A stretch of DNA of 64,000 nt from Catellatospora bangladeshensis (GTDB lineage: Bacteria; Actinomycetota; Actinomycetes; Mycobacteriales; Micromonosporaceae): assembly GCF_016862575.1 (NCBI RefSeq), contig NZ_BONF01000008.1:124001-188000 (forward strand), given 5' to 3'. Made by a program: the position numbers and the translations under genes. The notes under the pieces were generated by a model. It had not been told where the DNA came from and ran no database searches. It saw nothing but the letters and a program-made list of their open reading frames with translations. Positions 50,874-59,749 of the stretch are shown here, piece by piece (the first letter of the stretch is position 1; the number at the start of each line of letters is the position of its first letter).

Positions 50874-50938
50874 ATGATCGCCGTTTCGTGTCAATTTCTC
50901 GGGCCAGACTCAACTTTTCGACACGAACCAGCGATCTT
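50874..50938. repeat. 65-bp palindromic element, copy 3
   Basis: ATGATCG at +1, TCGTGTC at +13, GACACGA at +47 and CGATCTT at the end, identical spacing to the copies near 37.9 kb, 13 kb away. The pentanucleotide array starts two bases later. Confidence 0.8.
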
Positions 50939-50940
50939 GG

Positions 50941-51050
50941 CGCGGCGCGGCGCGGCGCGGCACGGCACGGCGCGGCACGGCGCGCCACGGCGCGCCACGG
51001 CGCGGCACGGCACGGCACGGCGCGGCGCGGCGCGGCGCGGCGCGGCGCGG
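50941..51050. repeat. Pentanucleotide tandem array (CGCGG/CACGG, 22 units)
   Basis: Exactly 110 bases divide into 22 five-base units, CGCGG or CACGG with two CGCGC variants, then GGGGC-like units to about 51070. Lacking stops, it creates long spurious reading frames on both strands. Confidence 0.92.
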
Positions 51051-51073
51051 TGGGCGGGGCGGGGCGGGGCCGG

Positions 51074-51958
51074 TCAGGCGACCGCTTCGGTGTGGGACAG
51101 CCGGGCTGCCAGGTCGCGGCGGGGGGCGTCGGCGGGCCGGGGTGCGCCGAGCAGGACCGCCACCGACAGTCCCCGCGCGGCCAGCACCCGGCGCAGCGAC
51201 TCCACCAGGGTGTCGTCGCCCACGAACCCGGCCGCCGGATGGGTGTACCGCAGCGTGATCGACTGCACCGGCGCCCCGGCGTCGATCGCCGCCTGCAGGA
51301 ACGCCGCCCGCCACGGCGCGGGATGCGGACCGCAGGTGGTGGTGCCCTCGGGGAACACCTGCACCGTGTACCCCTCCCGCAACGCCGCCGCGACCTGCGC
51401 GACGGTGCCGGGCAGGGCCCGGGGCCGGGTCCGGTCCAGGAATATCGTCCGCTGCCTGCGGCCGATCCGCCCGATCACCGGCCAGTCGGCGACCTCGGTC
51501 TTGGCGACCATGCGCAGCCGGGCGCGCGGCCCGCTCAGCGCCGTCATCACCACGATGTCCAGCCAGGAGACGTGGTTGCCGACCAGCAGCGCACCGGGGG
51601 CGAGGTCCGCCCCGGCCACCCGCAGCCGGATGCCCAGCGCCCGCAGCAGCGTCCGGGCGAGCAGGTCCGCCCGCCACGGCACCAGCATCCCGGCCAGCAG
51701 CACGAGCGCACCCGCGACGGTACGCAGCACGCGCCGGGCACGGCCGACCCGCGGCCCGCCGTCGCAGCCGCACTGCCTGCCGCAGTCCGCGACGGGCCGC
51801 CACAGCAGGTCCGCCGGGATCCGCCGCCCCGGCATCCGGGCGGTGGACGGTGAGTCCGCCGGGCGGACAGGGGCGGGCAGCGCGGTCGCCGCCGGAGCGA
51901 CCCCGGCCGGGGGCACGGTGGCCGCCGGGGCCCCGGCCGGGAACGGAACGGTCGTCAT
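51074..51958 (-). CDS. 1-acyl-glycerol-3-phosphate-type acyltransferase (OlsA/PlsC-like)
   Basis: A 294-residue membrane-associated O-acyltransferase. An Ala/Pro-rich start (1-60) precedes a hydrophobic segment (VAGALVLLAGMLVPW). The acyltransferase motifs follow: NHVSWLD (128-134, H129 and D134 catalytic), KTEVADWPVIGRIGRRQRTIFLDRTR and FPEGTT. The gene begins 19 bases after the OlsB-like GNAT gene on the same strand. That pairing is the genetic signature of ornithine-lipid synthesis, where OlsB N-acylates ornithine and OlsA adds the second acyl group; PlsC activity in phospholipid synthesis is the alternative. Confidence 0.8.
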   Translation of the reverse strand: MTTVPFPAGAPAATVPPAGVAPAATALPAPVRPADSPSTARMPGRRIPADLLWRPVADCGRQCGCDGGPRVGRARRVLRTVAGALVLLAGMLVPWRADLLARTLLRALGIRLRVAGADLAPGALLVGNHVSWLDIVVMTALSGPRARLRMVAKTEVADWPVIGRIGRRQRTIFLDRTRPRALPGTVAQVAAALREGYTVQVFPEGTTTCGPHPAPWRAAFLQAAIDAGAPVQSITLRYTHPAAGFVGDDTLVESLRRVLAARGLSVAVLLGAPRPADAPRRDLAARLSHTEAVA

Positions 51959-51977
51959 CGGTGCGCCTGCCCGCCGG

Positions 51978-52718
51978 TCACGCCGAGAAGTGCTTCAGGT
52001 AGCGCGGGTCGATGCGGTCGACGCCGAGCAGCACGTAGAAGTCGGCCACGCCGAACGCCGGGTCGTAGGCCGGGGAGCCCGCGACCCACGCGCCGAGCCG
52101 CAGATAGCCGCGCAGCAGCGGCGGGGCGGCCGCGATGGTGGCGGGCTTGGCCACCTCCCGCGGCACGTACGGCAGGCGCGGGTGCACCCGCAGCTGCGGC
52201 GGCGACAGGTGCTTGCGGGAGACCAGGTCCCATACCTGCGAGGCCTGCGTGCCGCCGTCGGCCAGCGGCACCGAGGCGCAGCCGGACAGCCAGCGGTGGC
52301 CCATCCGCTCCAGGTACTTGGCGATGCCCGCCCACATCAGGTTGATCACGGCGCCGGTGCGGTGGTCCGGGTGCACGCAGCTGCGCCCGGCCTCGACGAG
52401 CTGGTCGCGCAGCACGGTGAGCGCGGACAGGTCGAACTCGCCGTCGCCGTAGCGGCGGCCGAGCCAGATGGCCCGCTGCGGGGGCAGCAGGCGGTACGTG
52501 CCGACCACCTCGCCGGTGCGGTCCTCCCGCACCACCAGGTGGTCGCAGTACGCGTCGAACTCGTCGACGTCCAGGCCGCCGTCCCCGGCGAGCTGGGCGC
52601 CCATCTCGTCGGCGAACACGCGGTAGCGCAGCCGCTGCGCCGCCTCGACCGTGGCCGCGTCTCCCGCGATCAGCGCGGAGTAGCCGGTGGGGGCGGCGGT
52701 CAACAACATCGTCGTCAT
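51978..52718 (-). CDS. olsB: GNAT-family N-acyltransferase, OlsB-like
   Basis: A 246-residue acyltransferase of the OlsB/hemolysin-like group. Blocks: AAQRLRYRVFADEMGA, DEFDAYCDHLVVREDRTGEVVGTYRLLPP, EFDLSALTVLRDQLVEAGRSCVHPDHRTGAVINLMWAGIAKYL and LGAWVAGSPAYDPAFGVADFYVLLGVDRIDPRYLKHFS. RSCVHPDHR with the later VAGSPAYDPAFGVADFYVLL is characteristic of OlsB, which transfers a 3-hydroxyacyl group from ACP to the alpha-amino group of ornithine. The ATG at 52718 (AGGTCAC upstream) is chosen; longer frames are read-through. A second acyltransferase follows in the operon. Ornithine lipids would be the product; not proven. Confidence 0.75.
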   Translation of the reverse strand: MTTMLLTAAPTGYSALIAGDAATVEAAQRLRYRVFADEMGAQLAGDGGLDVDEFDAYCDHLVVREDRTGEVVGTYRLLPPQRAIWLGRRYGDGEFDLSALTVLRDQLVEAGRSCVHPDHRTGAVINLMWAGIAKYLERMGHRWLSGCASVPLADGGTQASQVWDLVSRKHLSPPQLRVHPRLPYVPREVAKPATIAAAPPLLRGYLRLGAWVAGSPAYDPAFGVADFYVLLGVDRIDPRYLKHFSA

Positions 52719-52797
52719 GTGACCTGTGTAGAAGCCCTGCTTGACACCTGGCCCCGTGCCGGGTGGCCGGGACGTGAAGAGTGAGAGGCTGGAGGGC

Positions 52798-53475
52798 ATG
52801 ACCTCGCTGGTGATCGACGCACGGCACAACGGACCGCCCGGCTCCGGCAACGGCGGCTGGACGAGCGGCCTGGTCGCGGCCGCGATCGGGCCCGGCGAAG
52901 GGCTGGTCGAGGTGACGCTGCGCAAGCCGCCGCCGCTGGAGACGCCGCTGGCCGTGGTGCCCACCGACGCCGGGTGGGCCGTGCGGGATCCGGAGGGCGG
53001 GCTCGTGGCGGGCGCGGTGCGGCGTACCGGCGACATCCCGGCGGTGCCCGCGGTGAGCCGCACCGAGGCGCTGGCCGCCACCGGCCGCTATGCCGGGCAC
53101 ACCGATCACCCGTTCCCCACCTGCTTCGTGTGCGGACCGCAGCGGGCCGACGGGCTGCGCATCTTCCCGGGACGGCTGCCCGACGGCCGCACCGCCGCGA
53201 CCTTCGTGGCGCCCCCGGACGTGTCCGAGACGGTGGTCTGGGCGGCGCTGGACTGCCCCGGCGGCTGGGCGGTGATCGACCGGGACCAGGCGTTCGTGCT
53301 CGGCCGCTACGCGGTCGCGGTGGACGCGCTGCCGGAACCGGACGACGAGTGCGTGGTGATGGGGCAGCCGGTGCACCGGGAGGGCCGCAAGGCGCTGGTC
53401 CGCTCCAGCCTCTACGCCCCGGACGGCACCCTGCTGGCGCGCGCCGAGGCGACCTGGATCGCGGTCGCCGCCTGA
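52798..53475 (+). CDS. Hotdog-fold (thioesterase-like) protein
   Basis: A 225-residue soluble protein with two hotdog-like halves: NGGWTSGLVAAAIG...VEVTLRKPPPLETPL and VVWAALDCPGGWAVIDRDQAFVLGRYAVAVDALPE...EGRKALVRSSLYAPDGTLLARAEATWI. CFVCGPQRADGLRIFPG is a conserved family motif. The pattern is that of a double-hotdog acyl-CoA thioesterase/dehydratase-like group without a clear catalytic His/Glu. ATG 52798 follows GGAGGG. Divergent from the ornithine-lipid operon; substrate unknown. Confidence 0.65.
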   Translation: MTSLVIDARHNGPPGSGNGGWTSGLVAAAIGPGEGLVEVTLRKPPPLETPLAVVPTDAGWAVRDPEGGLVAGAVRRTGDIPAVPAVSRTEALAATGRYAGHTDHPFPTCFVCGPQRADGLRIFPGRLPDGRTAATFVAPPDVSETVVWAALDCPGGWAVIDRDQAFVLGRYAVAVDALPEPDDECVVMGQPVHREGRKALVRSSLYAPDGTLLARAEATWIAVAA

Positions 53476-53590
53476 CCCGGCCGCCGGCGCGCGGCCTGCG
53501 GTTTCGCGCTCGGCGTAGTGTCGCGCAAAGGACCGCGTGTGGTATGCGACACGGAGCCGTGCCGCGAGTGCCGCCCCCCAGCGCACCGCG

Positions 53591-53596
53591 TAGCCT
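53591..53596 (+). promoter_or_regulatory. Putative -10 box of kgd
   Basis: TAGCCT, about 55 bases before the GTG at 53652; the resulting leader would contain GGAAGAGG at 53633-53640. No further gene lies in the 176-base gap. Confidence 0.4.
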
Positions 53597-53651
53597 GGGA
53601 CCCGGTTTTCTGAGTTCTCGTTAAACACGTGCGGAAGAGGCGAAAACACCC

Positions 53652-56600
53652 GTGTCGACCCAGCACACCTCGGGCACCGGCCCGACCGGCCGCTCAGTTC
53701 AGGACAACCCACTGGCGAGCTTCGGTCCCAACGAGTGGATCGTGGAGGAGATGTACCAGCGGTACCTCGCCGACCCGACCAGCGTCGACCCGGCGTGGCA
53801 CGACTTCTTCGCCGACTACAAGCCGGCCGACAGCGCCAAGCCCGCCGCCCCGGCCAAGGCCGCGGCACCGGCGAAGGCCGCGCCCGCCCAGCCCGCCGCC
53901 GCACCGGCCGCGACCGCCGCCGCCCCCGCGGCCGCCGCGCCCGCCGCCGCGAAGCCGGCTCCCGCACAGGCCAAGCCCGCCGAGAAGCCCGCCGCCGCAG
54001 GGGCGCCGGCCGGCACCACGGCCGTGCCGCTGCGCGGCATCGCCGCCAAGATCGTCGAGAACATGGACGCTTCGCTGGAGGTGCCGACCGCGACCAGCGT
54101 GCGCGCCGTCCCGGCGAAGCTGCTGTCCGACCAGCGCATCGTGATCAACAACCACCTCACCCGCGGGCGGGGCGGCAAGGTCAGCTTCACCCACCTGATC
54201 GGGTACGCCCTGGTCCGGGCGATCGCCATGCACCCGGAGATGAACAACCACTTCGGGCAGGTCAACGGCAAGCCCGCGATGATCGTGCCGGAGCACGTGA
54301 ACCTCGGCATCGCGATCGACCTGGCCAAGCCGGACGGCTCCCGCACCCTCGTGGTGCCCTCCATCAAGGGCACCGAGCAGATGGACTTCCGGCAGTTCTG
54401 GCAGGCGTACGAGGACGTGGTGCGCCGGGCTCGCAAGAACGAGCTGACCATGGACGACTACAGCGGCACCACGGTCTCGCTGACCAACCCCGGCGGCATC
54501 GGCACCGTGCACTCGATCCCGCGCCTGATGCAGGGCCAGAGCGCCATCATCGGCGTGGGCGCGATGGAGTACCCGGCACCGTTCGCCGGCATGAGCGAGA
54601 CGCAGCTGTCCGAGATGGCCGTCAGCAAGGTCATCTCACTGACCAGCACCTACGACCACCGGGTCATCCAGGGCGCGCAGTCCGGCGAGTTCCTCAAGGT
54701 CATGCACGAGCTGCTGCTCGGCGAGCACGGCTTCTACGACGAGATCTTCACCGCGCTGCGCATCCCGTACGAGCCGGTGCGCTGGATCCGCGACATCTCG
54801 CACACCTCCGAGGGCCAGATCGACAAGGCCGCGCGGGTCATCGAGCTGATCCACTCCTACCGGGTCCGGGGCCACCTGATGGCCGACACCGACCCGCTGG
54901 AGTTCACCATCCGCAAGCACCCGGACCTGGACGTGCGCGAGCACGACCTGACCCTGTGGGACCTGGACCGCACCTTCCCGGTCGGCGGCTTCGCCGGCAA
55001 GGACAAGATGAAGCTGCGCGACATCCTCGGCGTGCTGCGCGACTCGTACTGCCGCCGCGTCGGCGTCGAGTACATGCACATCACCGACCCGGAGGAGCGC
55101 CGCTGGATCCAGCAGCGGGTGGAGCGCAAGTACGAGAAGCCCTCCCCGGAGGAGCAGAAGCACGTCCTGGGCCGGCTCAACGCCGCCGAGGCGTTCGAGA
55201 CCTTCCTGCAGACGAAGTACGTCGGCCAGAAGCGCTTCTCGCTGGAGGGCGGCGAGTCGCTGATCCCGCTGCTCGACGAGGTGCTCCAGGCGTCCGCCGA
55301 GGGCGGCCTGGACGAGGTCGTCATCGGCATGGCGCACCGCGGCCGGCTCAACGTGCTCGCCAACATCGTCGGCAAGCCGTACGAGAAGATCTTCGGCGAG
55401 TTCGAGGGCCACCTCGACCCGAAGACCGCGCAGGGCTCCGGCGACGTCAAGTACCACCTCGGCATGACCGGCAAGTTCACCTCGCCGGACGGGCAGTTCT
55501 CCACCACCGTGTCGCTGGCGGCCAACCCGTCGCACCTGGAGGCCGTGGACCCGGTGCTGGAGGGAATCGTCCGGGCCAAGCAGGACCGGCTCGACCTGGG
55601 CCTGCACGGCTACACCGTGCTGCCGCTGCTGGTGCACGGCGACGCCGCGTTCGCGGGCCAGGGCGTGGTCGCCGAGACGCTGAACCTGTCCCAGCTGCGC
55701 GGCTACCGCACCGGCGGCACCGTGCACGTGGTCGTCAACAACCAGGTCGGCTTCACCACCGCCCCGGAGTACAGCCGCTCCTCGCTGTACAGCACCGACG
55801 TGGCCCGCATGATCCAGGCGCCGATCTTCCACGTGAACGGCGACGACCCCGAGTCGGTCGTGCGGGTGGCCCGGCTGGCGTTCGAGTACCGGCAGGAGTT
55901 CAACAAGGACGTGGTCATCGACCTCGTCTGCTACCGCCGCCGGGGCCACAACGAGGGCGACGACCCGTCGATGACCAACCCGCTGATGTACCAGATCATC
56001 GACGCCAAGCGCTCGGTGCGGAAGCTCTACACCGAGGAGCTGATCGGCCGCGGCGACATCACGGTCGAGGGCGCCGAGGAGGCGCTGCGCGACTACCAGA
56101 CGCAGCTGGAGACGGTGTTCAAGGCGACCCGCGACGCGGTCGCCGGGGTGTCCAGCCGGCTCACCCGGGCCCGCGAGGTGGTCCCCGAGCCGGTCGTCGC
56201 CACCGCGATCCCGGCCGACCTGGTCCGCCGCATCGGCGAGGCGCACACCGCGCTGCCCGAGGGCTTCACCCCGCACAAGCGCATCCAGCAGCTGCTGGAG
56301 AAGCGCGCGAAGATGGCGGTCGAGGGCGACATCGACTGGGGCTTCGGCGAGATCATCGCGTTCGCCTCGCTGCTCGCGCAGGGTGTGACCGTGCGCCTGT
56401 CCGGCCAGGACTCGCGGCGCGGCACGTTCGTGCAGCGGCACGCGGCGATCGTGGACGCGCAGACCGGCGGCGACTTCCTGCCGGCCACTGCGGTGGCCAG
56501 CGACGACGCCCGCTTCCACGTGCAGGACTCGCTGCTGAGCGAGTACGCCGCGCTCGGCTTCGAGTACGGCTACTCGGTCGAGGACCCGAGCGCGCTGGTG

Positions 56601-57359
56601 CTGTGGGAGGCGCAGTTCGGCGACTTCGTCAACGGCGCCCAGTCGGTGATCGACGAGTTCATCAGCTCCGGCGAGGTCAAGTGGGGCCAGCAGTCCAGCC
56701 TGGTGCTGCTGCTGCCGCACGGCCACGAGGGCCAGGGCCCGGACCACACCTCCGGCCGTCCCGAACGCTGGCTGCAGCTGGCCGCCGAGGACAACATGCG
56801 CATCGCCATCCCGTCCACCCCGGCCAGCCACTTCCACCTGCTGCGCCGCCAGGCGCTGTCGGGCAAGCGCAAGCCGCTGGTGGTCTTCACGCCGAAGTCG
56901 CTGCTGCGCCACCGCCTCGCGGTGTCGCCGGTGGCCGACTTCACCAACGGCACCTTCCAGCCGGTCATCGGCGAGACCGCGCAGCTCGACCCGGCGCGGG
57001 TCAAGCGCGTGCTGCTGTGCTCGGGCAAGGTCTACTACGACCTGGTCCAGGCGCGGCAGGAGCGGGGCGTCGAGGACACCGCGATCATCCGCCTGGAGCA
57101 GCTCTACCCGCTGCCGGTCGAGGAGCTCAAGGCCGAGCTGGCCAAGTACGCCGCGGCCGAGGACTTCTGCTGGGTGCAGGAGGAGCCGGCCAACCAGGGC
57201 GCCTGGTCGTTCGTCGCGCTGAACCTGCTGGAGCACCTGGACGGGGTGCGGATGCGCCGCATCTCCCGCCCCGCCGCCGCGGCCCCGGCCGTCGGCTCCA
57301 CCAAGCTGCACGACGTCGAGCAGGCCGCGCTGCTGGAGGCGGCGCTCCCCCGCTCCTGA
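53652..57359 (+). CDS. kgd: Multifunctional 2-oxoglutarate decarboxylase/dehydrogenase E1-E2o fusion
   Basis: A 1235-residue TCA-cycle enzyme. Residues 1-40 are the E1-type N-terminus ([35 protein letters not shown]), 50-115 an Ala/Pro linker. About 125-365 is an E2-type acyltransferase domain with H336 in [11 protein letters not shown], and from ~385 the thiamine-diphosphate E1 domain follows: [56 protein letters not shown] and [14 protein letters not shown]. No lipoyl domain is present, as in all actinobacterial Kgd/OdhA proteins. The enzyme is controlled in mycobacteria and corynebacteria by the FHA protein GarA/OdhI; the FHA gene at 25.7 kb is of a different design. GTG start with GGAAGAGG upstream. 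Confidence 0.95.
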   Translation: MSTQHTSGTGPTGRSVQDNPLASFGPNEWIVEEMYQRYLADPTSVDPAWHDFFADYKPADSAKPAAPAKAAAPAKAAPAQPAAAPAATAAAPAAAAPAAAKPAPAQAKPAEKPAAAGAPAGTTAVPLRGIAAKIVENMDASLEVPTATSVRAVPAKLLSDQRIVINNHLTRGRGGKVSFTHLIGYALVRAIAMHPEMNNHFGQVNGKPAMIVPEHVNLGIAIDLAKPDGSRTLVVPSIKGTEQMDFRQFWQAYEDVVRRARKNELTMDDYSGTTVSLTNPGGIGTVHSIPRLMQGQSAIIGVGAMEYPAPFAGMSETQLSEMAVSKVISLTSTYDHRVIQGAQSGEFLKVMHELLLGEHGFYDEIFTALRIPYEPVRWIRDISHTSEGQIDKAARVIELIHSYRVRGHLMADTDPLEFTIRKHPDLDVREHDLTLWDLDRTFPVGGFAGKDKMKLRDILGVLRDSYCRRVGVEYMHITDPEERRWIQQRVERKYEKPSPEEQKHVLGRLNAAEAFETFLQTKYVGQKRFSLEGGESLIPLLDEVLQASAEGGLDEVVIGMAHRGRLNVLANIVGKPYEKIFGEFEGHLDPKTAQGSGDVKYHLGMTGKFTSPDGQFSTTVSLAANPSHLEAVDPVLEGIVRAKQDRLDLGLHGYTVLPLLVHGDAAFAGQGVVAETLNLSQLRGYRTGGTVHVVVNNQVGFTTAPEYSRSSLYSTDVARMIQAPIFHVNGDDPESVVRVARLAFEYRQEFNKDVVIDLVCYRRRGHNEGDDPSMTNPLMYQIIDAKRSVRKLYTEELIGRGDITVEGAEEALRDYQTQLETVFKATRDAVAGVSSRLTRAREVVPEPVVATAIPADLVRRIGEAHTALPEGFTPHKRIQQLLEKRAKMAVEGDIDWGFGEIIAFASLLAQGVTVRLSGQDSRRGTFVQRHAAIVDAQTGGDFLPATAVASDDARFHVQDSLLSEYAALGFEYGYSVEDPSALVLWEAQFGDFVNGAQSVIDEFISSGEVKWGQQSSLVLLLPHGHEGQGPDHTSGRPERWLQLAAEDNMRIAIPSTPASHFHLLRRQALSGKRKPLVVFTPKSLLRHRLAVSPVADFTNGTFQPVIGETAQLDPARVKRVLLCSGKVYYDLVQARQERGVEDTAIIRLEQLYPLPVEELKAELAKYAAAEDFCWVQEEPANQGAWSFVALNLLEHLDGVRMRRISRPAAAAPAVGSTKLHDVEQAALLEAALPRS

Positions 57360-57369
57360 ACACGCTGAC

Positions 57370-57414
57370 GACCGCCGTCCCCGTCTCCGCCGCGCGGGGG
57401 CGGGGACGGCGGTC
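57370..57414 (+). terminator. Terminator/attenuator-like hairpin after kgd
   Basis: Perfect 14-bp arms (57370-57383/57401-57414) followed by TTT, 11 bases past the kgd stop. The ribosome site of the next small gene starts only six bases later, so readthrough would decide its co-expression. Confidence 0.72.
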
Positions 57415-57430
57415 TTTCCAAGGAGAGAAC

Positions 57431-57607
57431 ATGTACTTCACCGATCGCGGGATCGAGGAACTGGTCGAGCGGCGGGGCGGCGAGGAGGTCACCCTGGAGT
57501 GGCTCGGCGAGCGCCTGCGCGACTTCCTGGACCTGAACCCGGAGTTCGAGACGCCGATCGAGCGCTTCGCGACCTGGCTCGCCCGCCTGGACGAGGACGA
57601 CGAGTAG
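57431..57607 (+). CDS. DUF6104 microprotein
   Basis: A 58-residue acidic protein (MYFTDRGIEELVERRGGEEV...ETPIERFATWLARLDEDDE). It begins with AGGAG ten bases before the ATG and ends TAG. Its sequence fits DUF6104, a small family found next to kgd in many actinomycetes. It has no membrane segment or Cys; the amphipathic helices and acidic tail suggest a binding partner of a larger protein. Role unknown. Confidence 0.8.
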   Translation: MYFTDRGIEELVERRGGEEVTLEWLGERLRDFLDLNPEFETPIERFATWLARLDEDDE

Positions 57608-57667
57608 TCCCCCGTCCCGTCCCGTCTCAAGGCCCGGGTACACACACGTCGGGCCGCGGGCACGCCG

Positions 57668-57673
57668 TACGGT
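57668..57673 (+). promoter_or_regulatory. Leaderless -10 box of pta-ackA
   Basis: TACGGT followed by six bases and the GTG at 57680. The ATG at 57674 directly abuts the box and would be too close to be transcribed. Confidence 0.45.
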
Positions 57674-57679
57674 ATGACT

Positions 57680-59749
57680 GTGGCTCTTGGCGTATATGTG
57701 ACCGGCGTCGAGGCGGGCGGCGGCAAGTCCGCCGTCGCGCTCGGCCTCGCGGAACTGCTCAGCCGCCGGGTGCGCAGGCTGGGCGTGTTCCGCCCGCTCT
57801 CGCGCGACGGCGACGACGACCCGGTGCTGGCGCTGCTGGGCAGCCGCTACGGCACGCTGGGCGCGGCCGGGCCGAGCTACCAGCACGCCTCGGAGCTGCT
57901 GGGCGCGCACCGCATCGACGACCTGGTCGGCGAGATGCTGGAGCACTACCACACGCTGGAGCGCGGCTGCGACGCCGTGATCATCGTGGGCACCGACTTC
58001 GGCCGCACCCTCGGCGAGGGCCACGACGAGCCCGCGCTGCCCGAGGAGCTGCAGCTCAACCTGCGCCTGGCCGGTGAGCTGGGCGCCTCCGTGCTGCCCG
58101 TGGTGAACGGGCACCGCCGCGACGCCGGGGACATCGCCGACGCGGTGCGCGCCGCGTACTACTCCTGCGACGACCTGCCCGTGCTGGCCGTCATCGCCAA
58201 CCGGGTGGCGCCCGGGGCGGACACCCGGCTGCCCGCGCTGCCGGTGCCGGTGTACGCCATCCCGCAGCTGCCCGCGATCGCCGCCCCGACGGTGGCCGAG
58301 GTGTCCCACGCGCTGCACGCGACGCCGGTGCACGGCGCGACGCCGGGCGCGCTGGCCCGCGACGTGGTCAGCGCGGTGGTGGGCGCGGCCTCGGTGCCCA
58401 CCTTCCTGGAGCACCTGCGCGACAACTGCCTGGTGGTGACGCCGGGCGACCGGGCGGACCTGATCGTGGCCACGTTCGCCGCGCACCTGGGCGGCCAGGC
58501 GGCGGTGTCCGGGCTGCTGCTGACGCTCGGCGTGGAGCCGGACCCCCGGGTGGTGGCGCTGGTCAGCCGCTTCCGGGTGGAGCTGCCGATCTTCACGGTG
58601 CCCTCGGACAGCTACGACACGGTGGCCGCGCTGACCGGCCTGGAGGGCCGCCTGCGCGGCGACAACCAGCGCAAGGTGGACGCGGCCCTGGGCCTGTTCG
58701 AGTCGCACGTGGACTCCGTCGAGCTGGCCGGGCGGCTGGACCTGACCCGGCCGGACCGGGTCACCCCGCTCATGTTCGAGTACGAGCTGATCGAGCGGGC
58801 CCGCGCCGACCGCCGCCACGTGGTGCTGCCGGAGGGCGCCGAGGAGCGCATCCTGCGCGCCGCCGAGGCGCTCAGCCGCCGCGGCGTGTGCGACCTGACC
58901 CTGCTCGGCCCGGTCGACGAGCTGGAGCAGCGGGCCCGCGAGCTGGGCCTGGACCTGGGCGACGCGCGGCTGGTCAACCCCGCCGACTCGCGCTGGCGGT
59001 CGGAGTTCGCCGGGGAGTACGCCCGCATGCGCGCGCACAAGGGCATGACCCGCGACATCGCGTACGACCTGATGACCAACGTCAACTACTTCGGCACCAT
59101 GATGGTGCACACCGGGCGCGCCGACGCGATGGTGTCCGGCGCGGTGCACCCGACCGCCGACACGATCCGGCCCGCCTTCGAGATCATCAAGACCCGGCCG
59201 GGCGTCTCCGTCGCGTCCAGCGTGTTCTTCATGTGCCTGGCCGACCACGTGCTGGTGTACGGCGACTGCGCGATCAACCCGGATCCGACCCCGGAGCAGC
59301 TCGCCGACATCGCGGTGTCCTCGGCCGAGACGGCGGCCCGGTTCGGCGTCGAGCCCCGGGTGGCGATGCTGTCCTACTCGACCGGCGGCTCGGGGCAGGG
59401 CGCCGAGGTCGACAAGGTCGCGCTGGCCACCAAGCTGGTCCGGGAACGGCGACCGGACCTGCCCGTCGAGGGCCCGATCCAGTACGACGCCGCCGTCGAC
59501 CCGAGCGTGGCCGCGACCAAGCTACCGGGCAGCGACGTGGCGGGCCGGGCCACCGTGCTGATCTTCCCGGACCTGAACACCGGCAACAACACCTACAAGG
59601 CGGTGCAGCGCTCGGCGGGCGCGGTCGCGGTGGGCCCGGTGATGCAGGGCCTGCGCAAGCCGGTCAACGACCTGTCCCGCGGCGCGACGGTGCGCGACAT
59701 CATCTCCACCGTCGCCATCACGGCCATCCAGTCGCAGGTGACCTCATGA
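57680..59749 (+). CDS. pta: Phosphate acetyltransferase
   Basis: A 689-residue (from GTG 57680) or 691-residue (from ATG 57674) enzyme interconverting acetyl-CoA and acetyl phosphate. The N-terminal AAA_26/BioD-like domain starts at LGVYVTGVEAGGGKSAVALGL. A DRTGG domain occupies about 210-325 (DNCLVVTPGDRADLIVATFAA), and the catalytic PTA_PTB domain about 360-690 with HVVLPEGAEERILRAAE, VSGAVHPTADTIRPAF, SYSTGGSGQG and LIFPDLNTGNNTYKAVQRS. The length matches long Pta of actinobacteria and enterobacteria. The stop overlaps the ackA start (ATGA). GTG is favoured by the -10-like TACGGT six bases upstream. Confidence 0.93.
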   Translation: MALGVYVTGVEAGGGKSAVALGLAELLSRRVRRLGVFRPLSRDGDDDPVLALLGSRYGTLGAAGPSYQHASELLGAHRIDDLVGEMLEHYHTLERGCDAVIIVGTDFGRTLGEGHDEPALPEELQLNLRLAGELGASVLPVVNGHRRDAGDIADAVRAAYYSCDDLPVLAVIANRVAPGADTRLPALPVPVYAIPQLPAIAAPTVAEVSHALHATPVHGATPGALARDVVSAVVGAASVPTFLEHLRDNCLVVTPGDRADLIVATFAAHLGGQAAVSGLLLTLGVEPDPRVVALVSRFRVELPIFTVPSDSYDTVAALTGLEGRLRGDNQRKVDAALGLFESHVDSVELAGRLDLTRPDRVTPLMFEYELIERARADRRHVVLPEGAEERILRAAEALSRRGVCDLTLLGPVDELEQRARELGLDLGDARLVNPADSRWRSEFAGEYARMRAHKGMTRDIAYDLMTNVNYFGTMMVHTGRADAMVSGAVHPTADTIRPAFEIIKTRPGVSVASSVFFMCLADHVLVYGDCAINPDPTPEQLADIAVSSAETAARFGVEPRVAMLSYSTGGSGQGAEVDKVALATKLVRERRPDLPVEGPIQYDAAVDPSVAATKLPGSDVAGRATVLIFPDLNTGNNTYKAVQRSAGAVAVGPVMQGLRKPVNDLSRGATVRDIISTVAITAIQSQVTS

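Larger units (their letters stand above)
50749..51073. other. 325-base intergenic region with palindrome and pentanucleotide array
   Basis: It includes the regulator promoter, with TTCACAG and TTCAG direct-repeat-like motifs on the minus strand (50791-50812), a 65-bp palindromic element, a 22-unit pentanucleotide array and a G-rich tail up to the acyltransferase stop. No gene is credible here. Confidence 0.6.

Noticed and set aside
50062-51018. Regulator extended by ~90 Ala/Arg/Pro-rich residues
   Set aside because: The extension is translation of the pentanucleotide array and palindrome. Receiver homology starts at 50748.
53735-57607. 1290-residue frame overlapping kgd
   Set aside because: Arg/Gly-rich shadow frame; only its last 58 residues (57431-57607) are a real gene.
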